From: Epiperipatus broadwayi
Lineage: Eukaryota > Onychophora > Udeonychophora > Euonychophora > Peripatidae
DNA length: 64,000 nt
Assembly (NCBI GenBank): GCA_028023455.1
Contig: JAQFVV010000043.1
Span: 2,913,483-2,977,482, forward strand
Direction: 5' to 3'
Shown here: positions 11,420 through 25,000 of the stretch, piece by piece
Layout: every line of letters begins with the position of its first letter
Numbering within the stretch: the stretch's first letter is position 1
The notes under the pieces: model-generated
The model's input: only the letters and a program-made list of their open reading frames with translations
What the model was told of the DNA's origin: nothing
The model's database searches: none
Position numbers and translations under genes: made by a program

Positions 11420-12165
11420 ATCAATAGTATTCTGTCCCATGGATAGGTCCGGAGAAAAGTGACATCATCAATTCATCCATTTTTTTCACTTCACTTTCTT
11501 CACTGCCCAAATTCCATTTAACTCTTTCCATCCCTTATATCATCCAGCAATATCAATCTTTTCTGTCCTTTCTAATTATTTCCACTTATCATTCCCTCCA
11601 AAACATCTTTCATTAAACTATATGTCCAATCCAGTTTCTCTTTCTGATTTCCTCAATTGTCTTTTTTTTTTCATTTACTCTTTTCAAAACTTCTTCATTT
11701 ATGATTTTATTGATCCAACTTAATTTTCGATTCTTCTCTATGACCACATCTCATAAGCTTCCAATCTGTTCCTAATTTTATTATTTATTGTCCACATTTC
11801 ACAACCATACAATTGTATATTTCACATATAGCATTTAATTAATTTTTTTCTTAATTCTCTTTTCAAAGGTCCACAAAATATTTTCTTTCTTGTAATAAAT
11901 GCCTCCTTTGTCTATGTTATTCTTCTTTTGACTTCATCTTCATTTCTTCCATTCTCACTCAACCAATTACGCAAATATCTAAATCTCTTTACCTGTTGAA
12001 CTATGTTATCATGGATTTCAATTTTCACTCTTTTTGCATTCCTCCTTATCCATAAACACTTAGTCTTCACATCAACCTTATTACATATTCCGGACATCCT
12101 TTTTATATGTAAATAAATTGGAATTCTATCCCCCCTCCTCCGTGTCCTTCCCATATTTTTATTTT
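11420..12165 (-). pseudogene. RTE-type LINE relic, reverse transcriptase C-terminal part
   Basis: The best frame (12154 down to 11912) reads DVKTKCLWIRRNAKRVKIEI, then a segment with QQVKRFRYLRNWLSENGRN, as in the region after the catalytic motif of RTE reverse transcriptases. It continues in broken frames through FITRKKIFCGPLKRELRKK and RLEAYEMWS to a decayed C terminus near 11440. It appears to be a different subfamily from copies 1-3. It is truncated upstream, with no catalytic motif retained. Confidence 0.75.
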
Positions 12166-12779
12166 TTTAAAAAATGTAGTTCACTGCTAATGAGAAATTT
12201 AATTTTATAATCGAAACAAAATATTAAATACTGTATACATATATAGATCCCCCCCCCCCCATTTAATTACATTTTACACTTATTGTTAGCTGTAAGGCAG
12301 TTTAATCTTTCCTAGTTTGGTTAGTGAGCGTAATTATAAAGGAATTGAGTATCATTAGAGTAATCCGCTTAAATATTTATTTACGTTTTTCTCTAATTGT
12401 TTTCTAATTTTAGTAGTTTAGTTGGATATAAAGTTCATTTCTGCAGTTTTGACGAATGAATAATGTTATTAATAATAATTGAAATAAACTATATTTATAT
12501 GTATACATCATGCAGCCTATAATTACATTTGGTTACTGTTTAATTGAGCTGTATTTTTTTTCTCCTGTCTCTCCCTCTCTTTCTTCGTTTACTTTTTCAC
12601 CACTTCATCTGTCTTTAAATTAGTCTGCTTAAATTAGCAGAGAGGAAGTCCTTAGTGAATGCTTTCTTACGTCATTTAGGAATGTACTAACTTGCAATAC
12701 AGGGCTCTTGCTCCCAGGTGCCTATTATTTTAAAAAGTATTTTTAAAACAATTTTTTTTTTTTTTATGTTTTTCTTTAG
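12166..12779. other. Sequence upstream of the first visible exon (intron or upstream flank)
   Basis: The stretch has a C-run at about 12247-12257, then less biased sequence from 12290 to 12720, then the polypyrimidine tract and AG of the 12780 acceptor. No upstream exon or promoter was recognised. Confidence 0.5.
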
Positions 12780-13011
12780 GTCAATTCGTTATCGACTAAC
12801 AATTCAAATGATAACTCTTTTATTCAACCCGGTGCTGTAGATACTTCTGGGGAATTAAAAAAACTTCCACTATCTGTAGAATTAATTAGTATTCAGCAGA
12901 GTGCTCAGTTTGAAAATCGTTCACCGATGGATTCTTCACCTTCTTCCAAGTCATCCCGGAGCAGTTATTCTAGCTTTTTTGAGCAGAAAATTAAGACTCG
13001 TTCATTTTCAG
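12780..13011 (+). CDS. Internal exon a of LUBEL-like gene (Ser-rich, no domain)
   Basis: This is a 232-bp open exon between a polypyrimidine tract ending TTTCTTTAG and a strong donor CAG|GTAAGT at 13012. Reading from 12780 it gives 77 codons without a stop and leaves one base, which joins the first two bases of the exon at 35727 to make a Glu codon. The peptide is polar and Ser-rich (for example SSPSSKSSRSSYSSFF) and fits a disordered linker; I recognise no domain. Its base composition is clearly less AT-rich than the flanks, which supports coding status. A skipped exon inside the following 22.7-kb intron cannot be excluded. Confidence 0.72.
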
Positions 13012-16000
13012 GTAAGTCGTAAAAGTTTATACAGTATATTTAAAAGATACGCCTTTTCTATTAATATATCGTAGTTGATAATAACGATTTCTAATCTTAG
13101 TTTTAAAAATGAAACTTTTAAATATGTATAACTATATACGTAAATAATTAATTTTTGCCTCTTAATATAAATTAATATATAAAAAAATATAAATTAATAT
13201 TAGATATAAACTAATGTCTTGATATATGATCTTAAGTTGAAAATATTGAGTCATACAATTTATTTATAATTTGTATTAAAAATAATTTGCCCTTCAATTT
13301 CTTTTTTTAAATCAAGTTTATACATCATCAAAATTTTACAGAGGAATTTTATTTATTTTGAAATTATTTAAATTTTATACTTTTTAATGTAGAGTTGATA
13401 GTATGTGTGTGCATGTATATACGTAGATATAAAATTAAAAATAATCAATTTAAAACATGATATCTATTAAGAAGCTTTTTTTTTTTTTTTTACCTTATTC
13501 TCTTGAATAAATTATTTTATTTATTACTCATTGATTATATTTTTCCTCCTCCCAGTTTTAATTTTTCTCCATTAAAAACATATTTTTTGTTAATTCTATG
13601 TTTAGCCAGTTTTAATTTCACATTCTCTACTTCTTTCTACTTTTTGATAATTTCTTCCCACTTGTCTTCATACATTAGTGAGACTTTCAGTATGTAAAGT
13701 GAATGCTTATTTTTAATTGACCCAATAATAACAACTATAGTAAAATGATGAATGGAATTATTTTGATACAAAAATCTAAAATTATGAAATGGTAGAATAA
13801 ATTTTATTAAAAGGATGGCAAATAGGACAAATTAATTAATATATATCACTTGCTGTAACTGCCTTTGGTGGAAAGCTTCTAAGCTTTGTTATTATTTATA
13901 TATAAACTTAACAACAAAAAGATCACCCCTTTCATTGCTGCACTTGAAATAGTTGTACACAAATTAGCAAATATGAACCAGTAGATAAATATGCAAATTT
14001 GTCAAAGTTGTTGTCCAAGTACATGTAAATTATAAGAATTAAACCACGAAACATCACATGATCATCATCTTATGCTAGCACATAACTGTTAGTAAACAGG
14101 CAATATGATTATATAAGTTATTGAGCTTAGATTGAAAATATTATTGTGTTTTCAATTTCATTCTCATAGTTTTGTAGTGAAGTAGAGATAAAAGGTGGTT
14201 GCTGGATTAGATCCTAAGATCTAGGTGCAGTGTTCTCAGATCCAAGGCTCTTCACTGATGAAGGCCACAAGCCAGAAACTAGTCTGGGAATATTGGATGA
14301 GTAGGCACTAGATAGAGATTTTATGCACAAGCCTTCTGGCATCCATTGATTACTCTGGTTAGCACAAGGTGGCACTACTATATGGAGAGTTTTTGCCTGT
14401 TTACTAAATTATAAGAGGTTACTAATTTCAACAGTACTTAAATAACTTTTACTACTACTTGAATATGAAACATTTAGGATTATTATCACATCACAGAATA
14501 TTCTTTTTCCAAATATATTACTCATAATTATTTTGCAGGTAAAACTCATGATGAGTAGTCATTTTAATAAATTTGCGAATACAATTTTCCTTTTCTCCTT
14601 TTGTTAGTCTGAATGAATAGGCATTGTTAAATGAAAAATAAAATTGTATTTGCAAGTTTATTAAAATGACTCGCTATGAGTCTGCCTGCAAAATAATTAT
14701 GAATAACATATTTGGGATGAGAGTGTTCTGCGATATGATTAAAAGAAGTGTAGGAATAAATACAGTTTAATGAAAATATTAAATAGGCTATCCTTGATGC
14801 TAAATGTAGTAGTGAATTAAAAAGTACAATTTTTTTTGCAGCATATCAAGAACCATAGATATATAGAAAGATTAAAAGTTGGATATATCTTTGAGAGGTT
14901 AAGTCATATGACTATGTATAGAGATGATTGGTCTTTGAATGGAATTCATGACTTTGTGTAATGGTATGAAAACACTTGGACACTTTTGAGAAAAAACGCA
15001 ATGGCACTCATTGTTGTGAAAACAATGTACTGAGATAAACTTTACTACTGACAAATTGATCACTTTCTTGCCAGGAATCGTGAAACTGGCCTGATCTTTT
15101 ATCAGCTTTCATGATGATCCTACTGACTGTGAGGATAGCACTACATTATGTTTAATAATTAACAACAATATCTCACTCCTCAATAATCATTCATGAAGTA
15201 CTGTATCCTGAATGAAATAACTTAAGTTATAATAACAGTCACTTATGATACACAAGCCGTACTTTTGTGGAATTTGTAATTTTTCCTAAAGGGATAATAT
15301 TTGAGCAATTTTTTATTATAGTTTCCATGACCATAAATCATCAAGATTTTTCCATAATATTTTTTAAAAAATCCAAATATTTCATTGTTGAGTTAAATCT
15401 TACCAATCTTGCATGAATGAGACTTTTGAATGATGCCTGCAACTATTTTCTTAAGGGACACACAATTCCATAATCTTATAGAATTAAGTATATATGAAGT
15501 GTTTACATAGACATCTTTATGACTCAATGTCATGTCACATGTTTGTGTTGCACATTTAGCAGTTGTGCAATCTGATACAGTCTGTTTTAGTTTTGTCTTT
15601 TTAAGTGATGTTTTTAAAAATTAACTTACACTATGTTATTCACATTTTTTCTATATGTATAATGTGGTTGGCTACACTTGCATTATTCATTGTTGGTGAA
15701 GATATTTATTAGCTTATGTTTGAACATTTTTTGTTGTTGTATAGTATACTGTTATATAGAGATTAATATAATTAGAATACAAGAATGATATTCCGTAAGA
15801 TTACAACTTTTTATTTTAAATGCTTAATGAAATAATTTTTTTTTTAAAAAAAATATAAGTTCTGATTCTTCTTACTTCAAAATTTAGCAATAAAAAAATA
15901 AATAACTAAATAATAATGAATTATCATTAACTAATATTTTACCACAAAGTATGGTGGCTATGAGATAATGAAATCTTCCTCTTTTATATTAGTTTTATTA

Positions 16001-19000
16001 TGTCTTATTGTTTTAGCTATAATGGTAGTTTACTGTAGTAGTCATATCTCTGCCTCTCTTTCTGAATGATCTTGTAAGAAATAGTATTCAGAAACAACAA
16101 AATGATCATCTTTATGTCTATATGTTCTTTTTAAACCTTTTAAGTTTCAGAAACAAAAAGATACTTTAGAAAATAACAATAACAAAGAGCTTAATGGTAA
16201 CAAATTATGAGAACAAGGAATCAATTATATTATTTGCAGCAGAATATCCAAGCAGATTCTCGAATCTGAATATAATCATATTAGTAAAATTACCCAAAAG
16301 ATCCATATTTAGATTCACATATTATTTGCATAATGATTTATTGTAACACAAAACCAAACGAAGATGTATATATATATGATCACTATCACATAAAAGTGGG
16401 GCTTCTCTAATAGCTGTCATTATATTGCACTTAAGTGTTTTCTAACATGATGCTATAACTTATTGTGCACAATTATTTGTTTATGTGAATATTGACATAA
16501 GTGTTTACATTATCAGTCTAATTGGCTTTGGAAACAGTATGTGAATATTTATATATTCATGGTCACTTTAAACATTAAATTCTGTATTTTTGAATCACTC
16601 AGAGACGGATTTACAAACTGATAATAAAGTGTTATTTGCCAATTTATTGCCATTACATGATATTTTAGCCATTAATGATTGGCAAAATACTTATAAGTTG
16701 ATGACAGTAATATAAATATTATTGAAAACTGAGCTATGCTATTTATAAAATGACTGAACAGATATAAATGTTATGCACTTTCAGAACTTGTTTATTATCT
16801 TAGTCTTTAATTATAAAAGAAAAATGAATTGTGAAACTTATCAAATCCCAATTATAGTCTATTTTAGAAAGCCGTTTATTGCATAAACCTTGTGATTATA
16901 TTTAAACAGATATTGTTTTGGTTGTATTTATTTCACTATTTTATTTTCACTATCATCATTTGATAAATCTTTATAAATGATTAATTTTATAAATTAAAGG
17001 TAATTCTAACATAGCTTCATAACTGAAGAAAACTCCGACTATGAAACCTGTTTTAGTATTTCCTTTAATTTTTATACTTCGGTGAAAGAGTTCATATCAT
17101 TTTATAAATTATTAATTTTCTACAGTATTATATTTCCTTTATTAAACAATTTATTATATCGTAAGTTATGAAAATCATTGGACATTTCAATTGTTTCTAT
17201 AATAGTATGCATTATATTCACTGTTTTTAGCTTCTTCTGTTGAAACATTTCTTTTGCCATCAAAAGTTCAAGGTCATTTTTCTCTACATCTAATATCATT
17301 TGTGATTTTCAAATACACCCTCTTATCAGGTTCTCGAGTTCTGGCACTTCCAACCCTCAAACTTCTTACGAACTTTTGAGCAATAAAGCCATTTGATACT
17401 TTTTTTTATTTAAAAAATAAATAATAGAAATTCTTAAATTAATAGAAAATTCGTAAATGCAATTAATTGTATTACTGTGTTTGTATTCTTGTAAAATTTT
17501 TCGTTAATTTATTACTGTTTTTTAGGAGTGCACATGCATTTCTGCTCTGTTTCAAAAATTTAAAAGATCATTTACAATAATCTCAAAGTGCAAAATTAAT
17601 GATAGTAGTAATTCAATCAAACTCAAAACGAAGGTATAAAGTACTTTCTTTACGCGATAAAATTAATTTACTTTTGAAAAGAAAAAAAACATTGAAGTTG
17701 GCCAGTTATTCAGTAAGGATGAATTCATCACTTGTGAAATTATTGAAAAGGAAAAAGAAATGAATATTAGAGTTACTTGTTTTCTTGAAAGTATTAAACT
17801 TGGATCTGCAGTATATGATAAATATTAAGTGAAGGCTGAATAGATTTTAATGGGATAGGAGTAAAAAGAATGTTCCAATAAATAGATTTGTATTGCATTA
17901 AAATTCATTAAGTCTATATGAAAATTCAAGTAAAGGATTCATTGAAAATAATAATATCCAATCATTCACTGCAAATAAGAGATAGCTAAATAAGTTTGGA
18001 GATCACTACCAACCTAAAGCTTCAAAACTATCAGAGAGGCTGTTTCTGCCATTAATGTATCTATTACCATATTTTTGGTAGAATCGAAAGAAATCATTGT
18101 GTTTAATTGCAAGAAATTGGTTTGCTTTGAAAGAAGGTGATAAATTTAACGTCCATTCACAAAACTGCTGAGGAGGCAAAAGGCTTTAAGTCATATTGAT
18201 GCTAACATAATAATACTGCATTTGTTTATTGCTCTAAGAATATCCTTGGTCTTGAGAATAAAAATTTACTTGTGTTTTGGCAAAAAAAAAAAAAAAAACC
18301 TGAATCATATAGCTAGTCTATGTATAATGTTTTTGTAATTATTTTACTTCCAAAATAATAATTACGTGAAGCAAAAAATGTTGGACAAAATACTGCTGAT
18401 ATTTGACAATGCTCATATCAGTTTAAATCTTTTTGCTATAAAGGTTAAATATCAGTTATATTTTTACTTCTAAATGCTATCTCACTGCCAGTCGTAATAC
18501 TGTTTCTATAGATTCCTGTGACCGACACCTAAAGCAGCAGTTATGACAATATTTATTACTATGAAAATATTTTTTATGAGTGGCTAAGAAACTGGAGACA
18601 TACTAGTCAAACACCTAGATTTATGTTGTTTCACCCTAATATGATTATTGCTCATGCAAAGGATACATTTTTACCTGCTTAAGAAGAAAATCATGCCATA
18701 AGAAAAGAAAAGGACTGTGCTGTAAGATCTACCATTTACTTGCCTTTAATGATACTCATTTCCTTGTTCAACAGTCATTGCTGCCTAAGAGGGTTAATTA
18801 AAATAAGGGAATGAATTTATAAATACTATTATCTAAAATGTGCATAACAGAACTTTAAGCTTACAATAACAATAAAAACCATGACAAAAACATTTTCTTG
18901 TATGGATAGTTTTTGACATTCAAATATAAGGTCTTAGCACTTTGTTATTAAGGGTTTGTGTATATTTATAATGACATTTACATTTAATGTTTATGAGTGT

Positions 19001-22000
19001 TTGTTTCTTTCAATATTTTGTATTTTATTTGCATTATAATTTTAAGGTAGTTGTGAATAGGTAATCAATAATTTCTTTATTTACTTTATGATTATCATAA
19101 ATAAATTATATTACTTTGCTTATCAAATTTAATTATGTTGCTGTTTAAAGTCATTCCAAACATATACAATTAATTTTTCCTGAAAGTTTGTGATAATGGT
19201 ATTTTAGTTGTATTTTTTATATTAGACTATTACTATCATCTAATATAAGTAGCGGATGTTTTTAGAAATATTTAACTTTATTTAAATATTTCAAATACAT
19301 TTAACTGTTAGTAATAGTACGCAGGTTAGTATATGCATAATGTTTCGAGAAGTATTATTCCCTCCTCTTCCTCAGGCGTTGTTGGCCTGACCAGCGACAG
19401 TACTAGCATGGGGATCAAATCTGGACTCTTAGATTTTTGAATATTGAATTTTAAGGGAACACTCTAAGCAATTGAGCGATGGATTTGATTCCCATGCTAG
19501 TACTGTTAATGGCCAGGCCAACAATACTTGAAGAGGAGAGAATAATATTTCTCAAAACATGCACATACTAAACTGTTTGCTATTAGTAACAGTTGAATGT
19601 GTTTGGAATATTTAAATAAAGTTAAATTTTTCTAAAGACATCCAATACTCATATTATATGATGGAAATAGTCCAATATAAAAATATACAATTAATATATC
19701 ATTAAACCTGCATCTTCTGAGGGACATACTGGGGTAACAAATGTACATTCAAATTATTATGATTCTCTAGAAGTATTCTTTCTATAAAAGTAGTGGCATC
19801 CAAGGCTAATTTGGATCTGACTTAAACAAATGAACAAGAGAGTGCTTTTGGAGTAGTTAAGCTGAACTTAACATTTTAAGTACAAATGTTATTTCGAAGA
19901 TCATTATGGTATTTGTTATACTTAATAGGGACTGTTACATTTTGATATTATCAGTATTACTTAGATATTATCATTACAATATATTATTTTTTATTTTTTA
20001 GTATTCAGATATTTTTTGTAATTGTTTGTATTTAAATTTGATGTAATAGGCTGGTCTAAACATTTTTTTTTCAAAGTTGTTTGGAAACACTTGCAAAGTG
20101 ATGCCATTTAATGTATATATTGTGTTTTTTTTCACCACTTCTAAGTCCTCAAAAATTTTTTTTCAGGCATTTTTTCATTTGAGAGAATAAAAAAAAAAAA
20201 AATCACAACAGAGCGAGATCAAGCAAATATGATTGATAGATAAGCTGTCATGCTGAATTTAATTAAAAAGTGTTTCACACTTAAGGCTTTGAGAGATGAC
20301 ACTTTATTGGGGTGAAGTTTGCATTTCTTTCTTTGTCACAAAATGGAATATTTACATTTTACTGTGTCACATAAATGTTTCAGAACTTGCAGATAAAATG
20401 CCTGACTATTATGAACTAAATCTGAGAGAAAAATGTTGGTTGTGCCAAAAAAAAAAACAGTGTTGTTTAGACTTTGGATTCCAATCGACACACTTTTTGG
20501 GGATGTAGTGAATTTAACATTTCAATTAAACCACTCATAAACTTGGGTTTTTCTGAGATCATTTTACTTGTAATTTGTTTCAAGCATTACGACTGTTTTC
20601 CCTGCTGTTTTATGTAAATGAAAACAGAATTTCATATTATTCAAACTTTTCATTGTAAAAATTGCCAAATATGCTAAATGCACTTCACAAAAGAAATATG
20701 CTAGGTGGCACCATGATTTCACATTGTGATGTCATTTATCAGATTGATGAAGAAGGGTTCTTGCAAGGAGTATGTAACAGCAGAAACATATACTACAATA
20801 AGCGCACAAACCAGAGAATGATTCCGGTTACTTTTGGTTTCCTCTCCTACTTTTTCAGATTCTCATTACATTATTTATGTTGCTAAATAATGAGATTAGA
20901 TTTTATCAACTAAGTGAATATTATGCTAATTTAATCAAATATTATGTCCTTTTTTTTTTTTCATGTGTCAAAGCATCGGCCGGGAAGCGAACCTGTGAAC
21001 TCGGGACAACTGCTTGTAAGGCAGCTGTGCTGACCACTTGGCCACCAATGCTTGACAAAATATTATGTCTTGCTAGCCAATCTCATATTTTTTGTCAAAT
21101 ATCTATTATTTGCTTTTCAATTTACCAATAAAGATATTATTACAATATTCAGTAATTCATAACTGTGATAAGTATGCTTGTATGCAATTTTTGAGAACCT
21201 TGTTATTCGTATAAATTAATTACGGCTTAGCACTTTCGAGAACTTATTGCATTGTCATATTCATAGCAAGATGAACTATAATCATAACGGAGAGATGAGG
21301 ATAATTGTATGTATTCGAAAAGATATAAATTTATTTAAATTCCAGGTTAATATTTAAATTAGAGCATCCATTTTTTGGAGAGAGGGAAGGATATGTCCCT
21401 TTGGTTGATAGCATTTGTATTTAGTGGCTATATAGTGCACCTCCCTTATTTTTCTCTTTGAATCATTCCGTTCTATGTTTTGAATGATTGTACAAGAGAT
21501 GACAATTGGTATCCTATTGTGTTTTGGTGCTCAAGGAATATAGAGCTATGTTCTGGCTTGTCTGAGGCTCTTTTGTACAAAGTGGAAAGGCATGTAGATA
21601 ATAATACTTGGAATTGTCCATATAGATTGATTGACATACAGTTTGGGGCCATAAACAGTGTTAGGGGTGAGTTCTGATTCAAGCCTATCTTTGGAATTGT
21701 GTGTGTGTGGAAAGCAAGACAATAATTTGCCGAAAATGTTTTATTAAAGGTTTGTTATGGTGGGTATGTATAGTAGTAGAAGCCATGGTTTATTATCAGC
21801 AGGGGAGTTAGAATTTAGATTTCTGTAGACTTGCATTATTTTTCTTTTTAAAAAATTATGTGTAAATCCAACGGATGTTAAACCTTTAATAAAACATTCT
21901 TGTCAACTTATTGCCTTTCTTTCTGCAACCCTCCTTTTATCAATAGACTACTGAATAACTCCAAAGATAGGCTTGAAGTAGAACTCACTCCTAACACTGT

Positions 22001-25000
22001 TTACAAAAGCAAATGCCCCAAACTGGATGTCAATCATTCTATTATGGAGAATCCTGAGCATCCTTATTTAAAACACAACTTTCCCAGCAGTACAAAAGAG
22101 CCTCAGACAAGCTAAAACGTAGCTTGTTTATTCCTTAAGCACCAAAAGCCAACATGACACCAATTTATCCCTCTTATGCACAACTATTCAATACATAGAA
22201 TGAGATGATTCAAAGAGAAAAGTAAGGGAGCATGCTATATAGCCATTCGTATGAATGCTATCAACTGGAGAGATTCATCCTTTTCTCTCCAAAAAATGGA
22301 CGCTCTAATTTAAATATTAATCTGGAATTTAAATAAATTTAAATCTTCAAATACATACAACTACATTTATCTATAGCTAATGTTATTACACCTAGAAGTA
22401 AATATTCAGAGGCAAATATTTATCAAAGCGTTTTCATATATATAATGAAATATAATTTTATATGTGAAAAATGATAATTTGGAGTTAACTTTATAAAATT
22501 AAATACATTAATATTAAATGTATAAACAAATATTAATTTTTTATGTATGAATTACTGGTTAATCTTTATTTATATATATATATATGATTATGGGAAATTA
22601 TTTGTCAAAGATACTTCTGATGACTCAGAAAATAAAAGAAATAACAAATTTAACACATTGATTTATAAAGTTTGGATTACTTATTTAAATAAAATTATTA
22701 ATTTCTGATTTTTATTCAGCTTCTTTAGATGTTAATTGTCACAAAGTAATCAAAATAGAATTAAAGTTGCAATTTAAGATTTTTATTTATTTATTTGTTA
22801 ACTGATTCAAAGCCAAATTTTAACATCAAATGAGATATCCTTTTGTCATATCTCAACTCATTATATATCTCATATTGGAAATTCAATATTTTTTTAAAAA
22901 ATAACTATTTTCATCTTCATAAGAATAATGAAAACTATAAAACATTTTAAAATTTTAATTTTACTATAATACTATCAACATATATTAAAAATAAAATAAA
23001 AAATTTTTAAAAATAATTTTATTTTAATTCCATATGTATTTGTTAATTAAAATAGTAAAATATAATATAATAAACTTCAAACTATTTCTATTATACAAAG
23101 TAAAAAATTTTGACTTCATTTAATTACATGTATACATGCAAATGTAACTATTTTTGACAATTGCAAGAAATACTGACATTAAACAAAGCAAAGCATTACG
23201 ACAGTTGTATTATTTTAAAATATTTTAATAAATAAAGTGAAATTCTTAATTTATATAAAAAAAATTTTTTTTCTAGCATAAAAAATGCAGATGTATTATT
23301 TTAAAATAAATAAATAAACTGTTAAATAATATAAATCAGTCTTCATCACAGAATTTTAGTTATATTCTTACTGTTCTACAGACATATTTTGCATAAAAAT
23401 AATTTGTAATTACCTAATCTGATTGAAATATATAAAAAAAATTTTAATAACTAAACTTTTGTAATGTAAAAAAATAAAATTGTAAAATACGAGAAATAGT
23501 TATGAAACAGAAATGTATTATCCATAAAAGCTTACTAAAAATGACAGAAAATTAGTAACCTTTTTTTTTAATTAAACAAATCCACTTTTATTATTGTAAA
23601 AATGCTTATTCTAATAGATTTGACAGTTTCTATTGACCAGCAATCTTCTTCAAAACTAAAAGACATGTAAACACATGTATCCATATAGTTTATCATATAA
23701 ACAATACAAGCAGACATTATATTCAGATTATAAATTGTCTTATTTTTATATATTATATATATTTAAATCACCCACCCCAAACTTAATTTTACATTCTTTG
23801 TTTAAATAGCTCAAAATTTTATTATATAACATCATTGCAGTATAAGATTCAAGAGATATGCTTTTGAGTTTGCCCGTTCGAGATTCTGAAATATCATAAC
23901 ATTTAGGTTGGGTGATTAAAATATTTCTATTTAATTTTTAGCTAGCGATATGCACTTAAATATTTTCTTATATATATGTGCACTAAATATACTAACATAT
24001 TGTAGACAATACATATGTGTTATATCATACAAATACTCTCTCTCTATATATATATATACATATTTATACTTTAAATCATCATCATCATCATCAACCATTT
24101 TCAATCTATCTTCTCCGATCTTTAGCTTCTCTTCTCCACATCACCGCTGCACACTTTGTTATTTCATCCATCCATCTCACATGTGGTCTCTTTCTTGGTT
24201 TTTACAATCTCTTGGAATCCAGTTTAAGATTTCAATTGATACTTTAAATAGATTATATATATATACACTAAATATATATCCTCAAAATTTATACTCAGTA
24301 AGTCCCTACTATTTTATAAAATATTTTTTTATAATAATTAATATTATCAAAATTATAGAAAATATAGCTAATTTAAAAAATGTATAATCTTTTAAAATTT
24401 ATTTATTAATTTTCTATTATTGATTTAAATATTCATGCATAAACTTTAAATTTAAGTTTAATATTTATTATTAAAATATTTTTATAAATTCTTTTAATAA
24501 TTTTTTTTTTTTACTTCTTATCTAACTAATTTTAGTATCAACCAACTTCCTTGTTATTCAGATGGTATTAATTATAGATAAAGATTTTAAAAAAAAATTT
24601 ATAAAAACATTTTATAATAAATATTTAACTTAAATATAAAGTTTATGCATTAATATTTAGATCAATAATAGAAAATAAATAAATGATTATAAATAGTTTA
24701 AGTTAGCTATATTTTTTATAGTTTTTATCATTCTGATAATATTAATTATAAAATTTTTTTTTTTTATAAAATAGTAAGACTTACCTTTACCTGTGACTTT
24801 TTATGATATAGATATAGTATAAATTTTGAGGATTTATATTCAGTATATATATTGAATGTAATATTTACATATATTATATATATGCATTGTAATAAATTGA
24901 AAGGTTCCTAGTCTTTCACATGCATCTTGGCTTGAAAGTTTGAAGATATAAACATATTCATTTATTACTCACTGAGTTTTTAATTTACGATAAATATTAC

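Noticed and set aside
14850-15600. Possible transposase on the minus strand
   Set aside because: Composition is mildly less AT-rich, but the translated pieces do not follow any family order.
21473-22115. Several open frames on both strands
   Set aside because: They are mirror products of the 1.08-kb foldback arms and resemble no protein family.
23950-24387. 145-codon + strand open frame
   Set aside because: It is low-complexity Ile/Tyr/Ser sequence crossing the (CAT)n tail and reverse side of an RTE 3' end.
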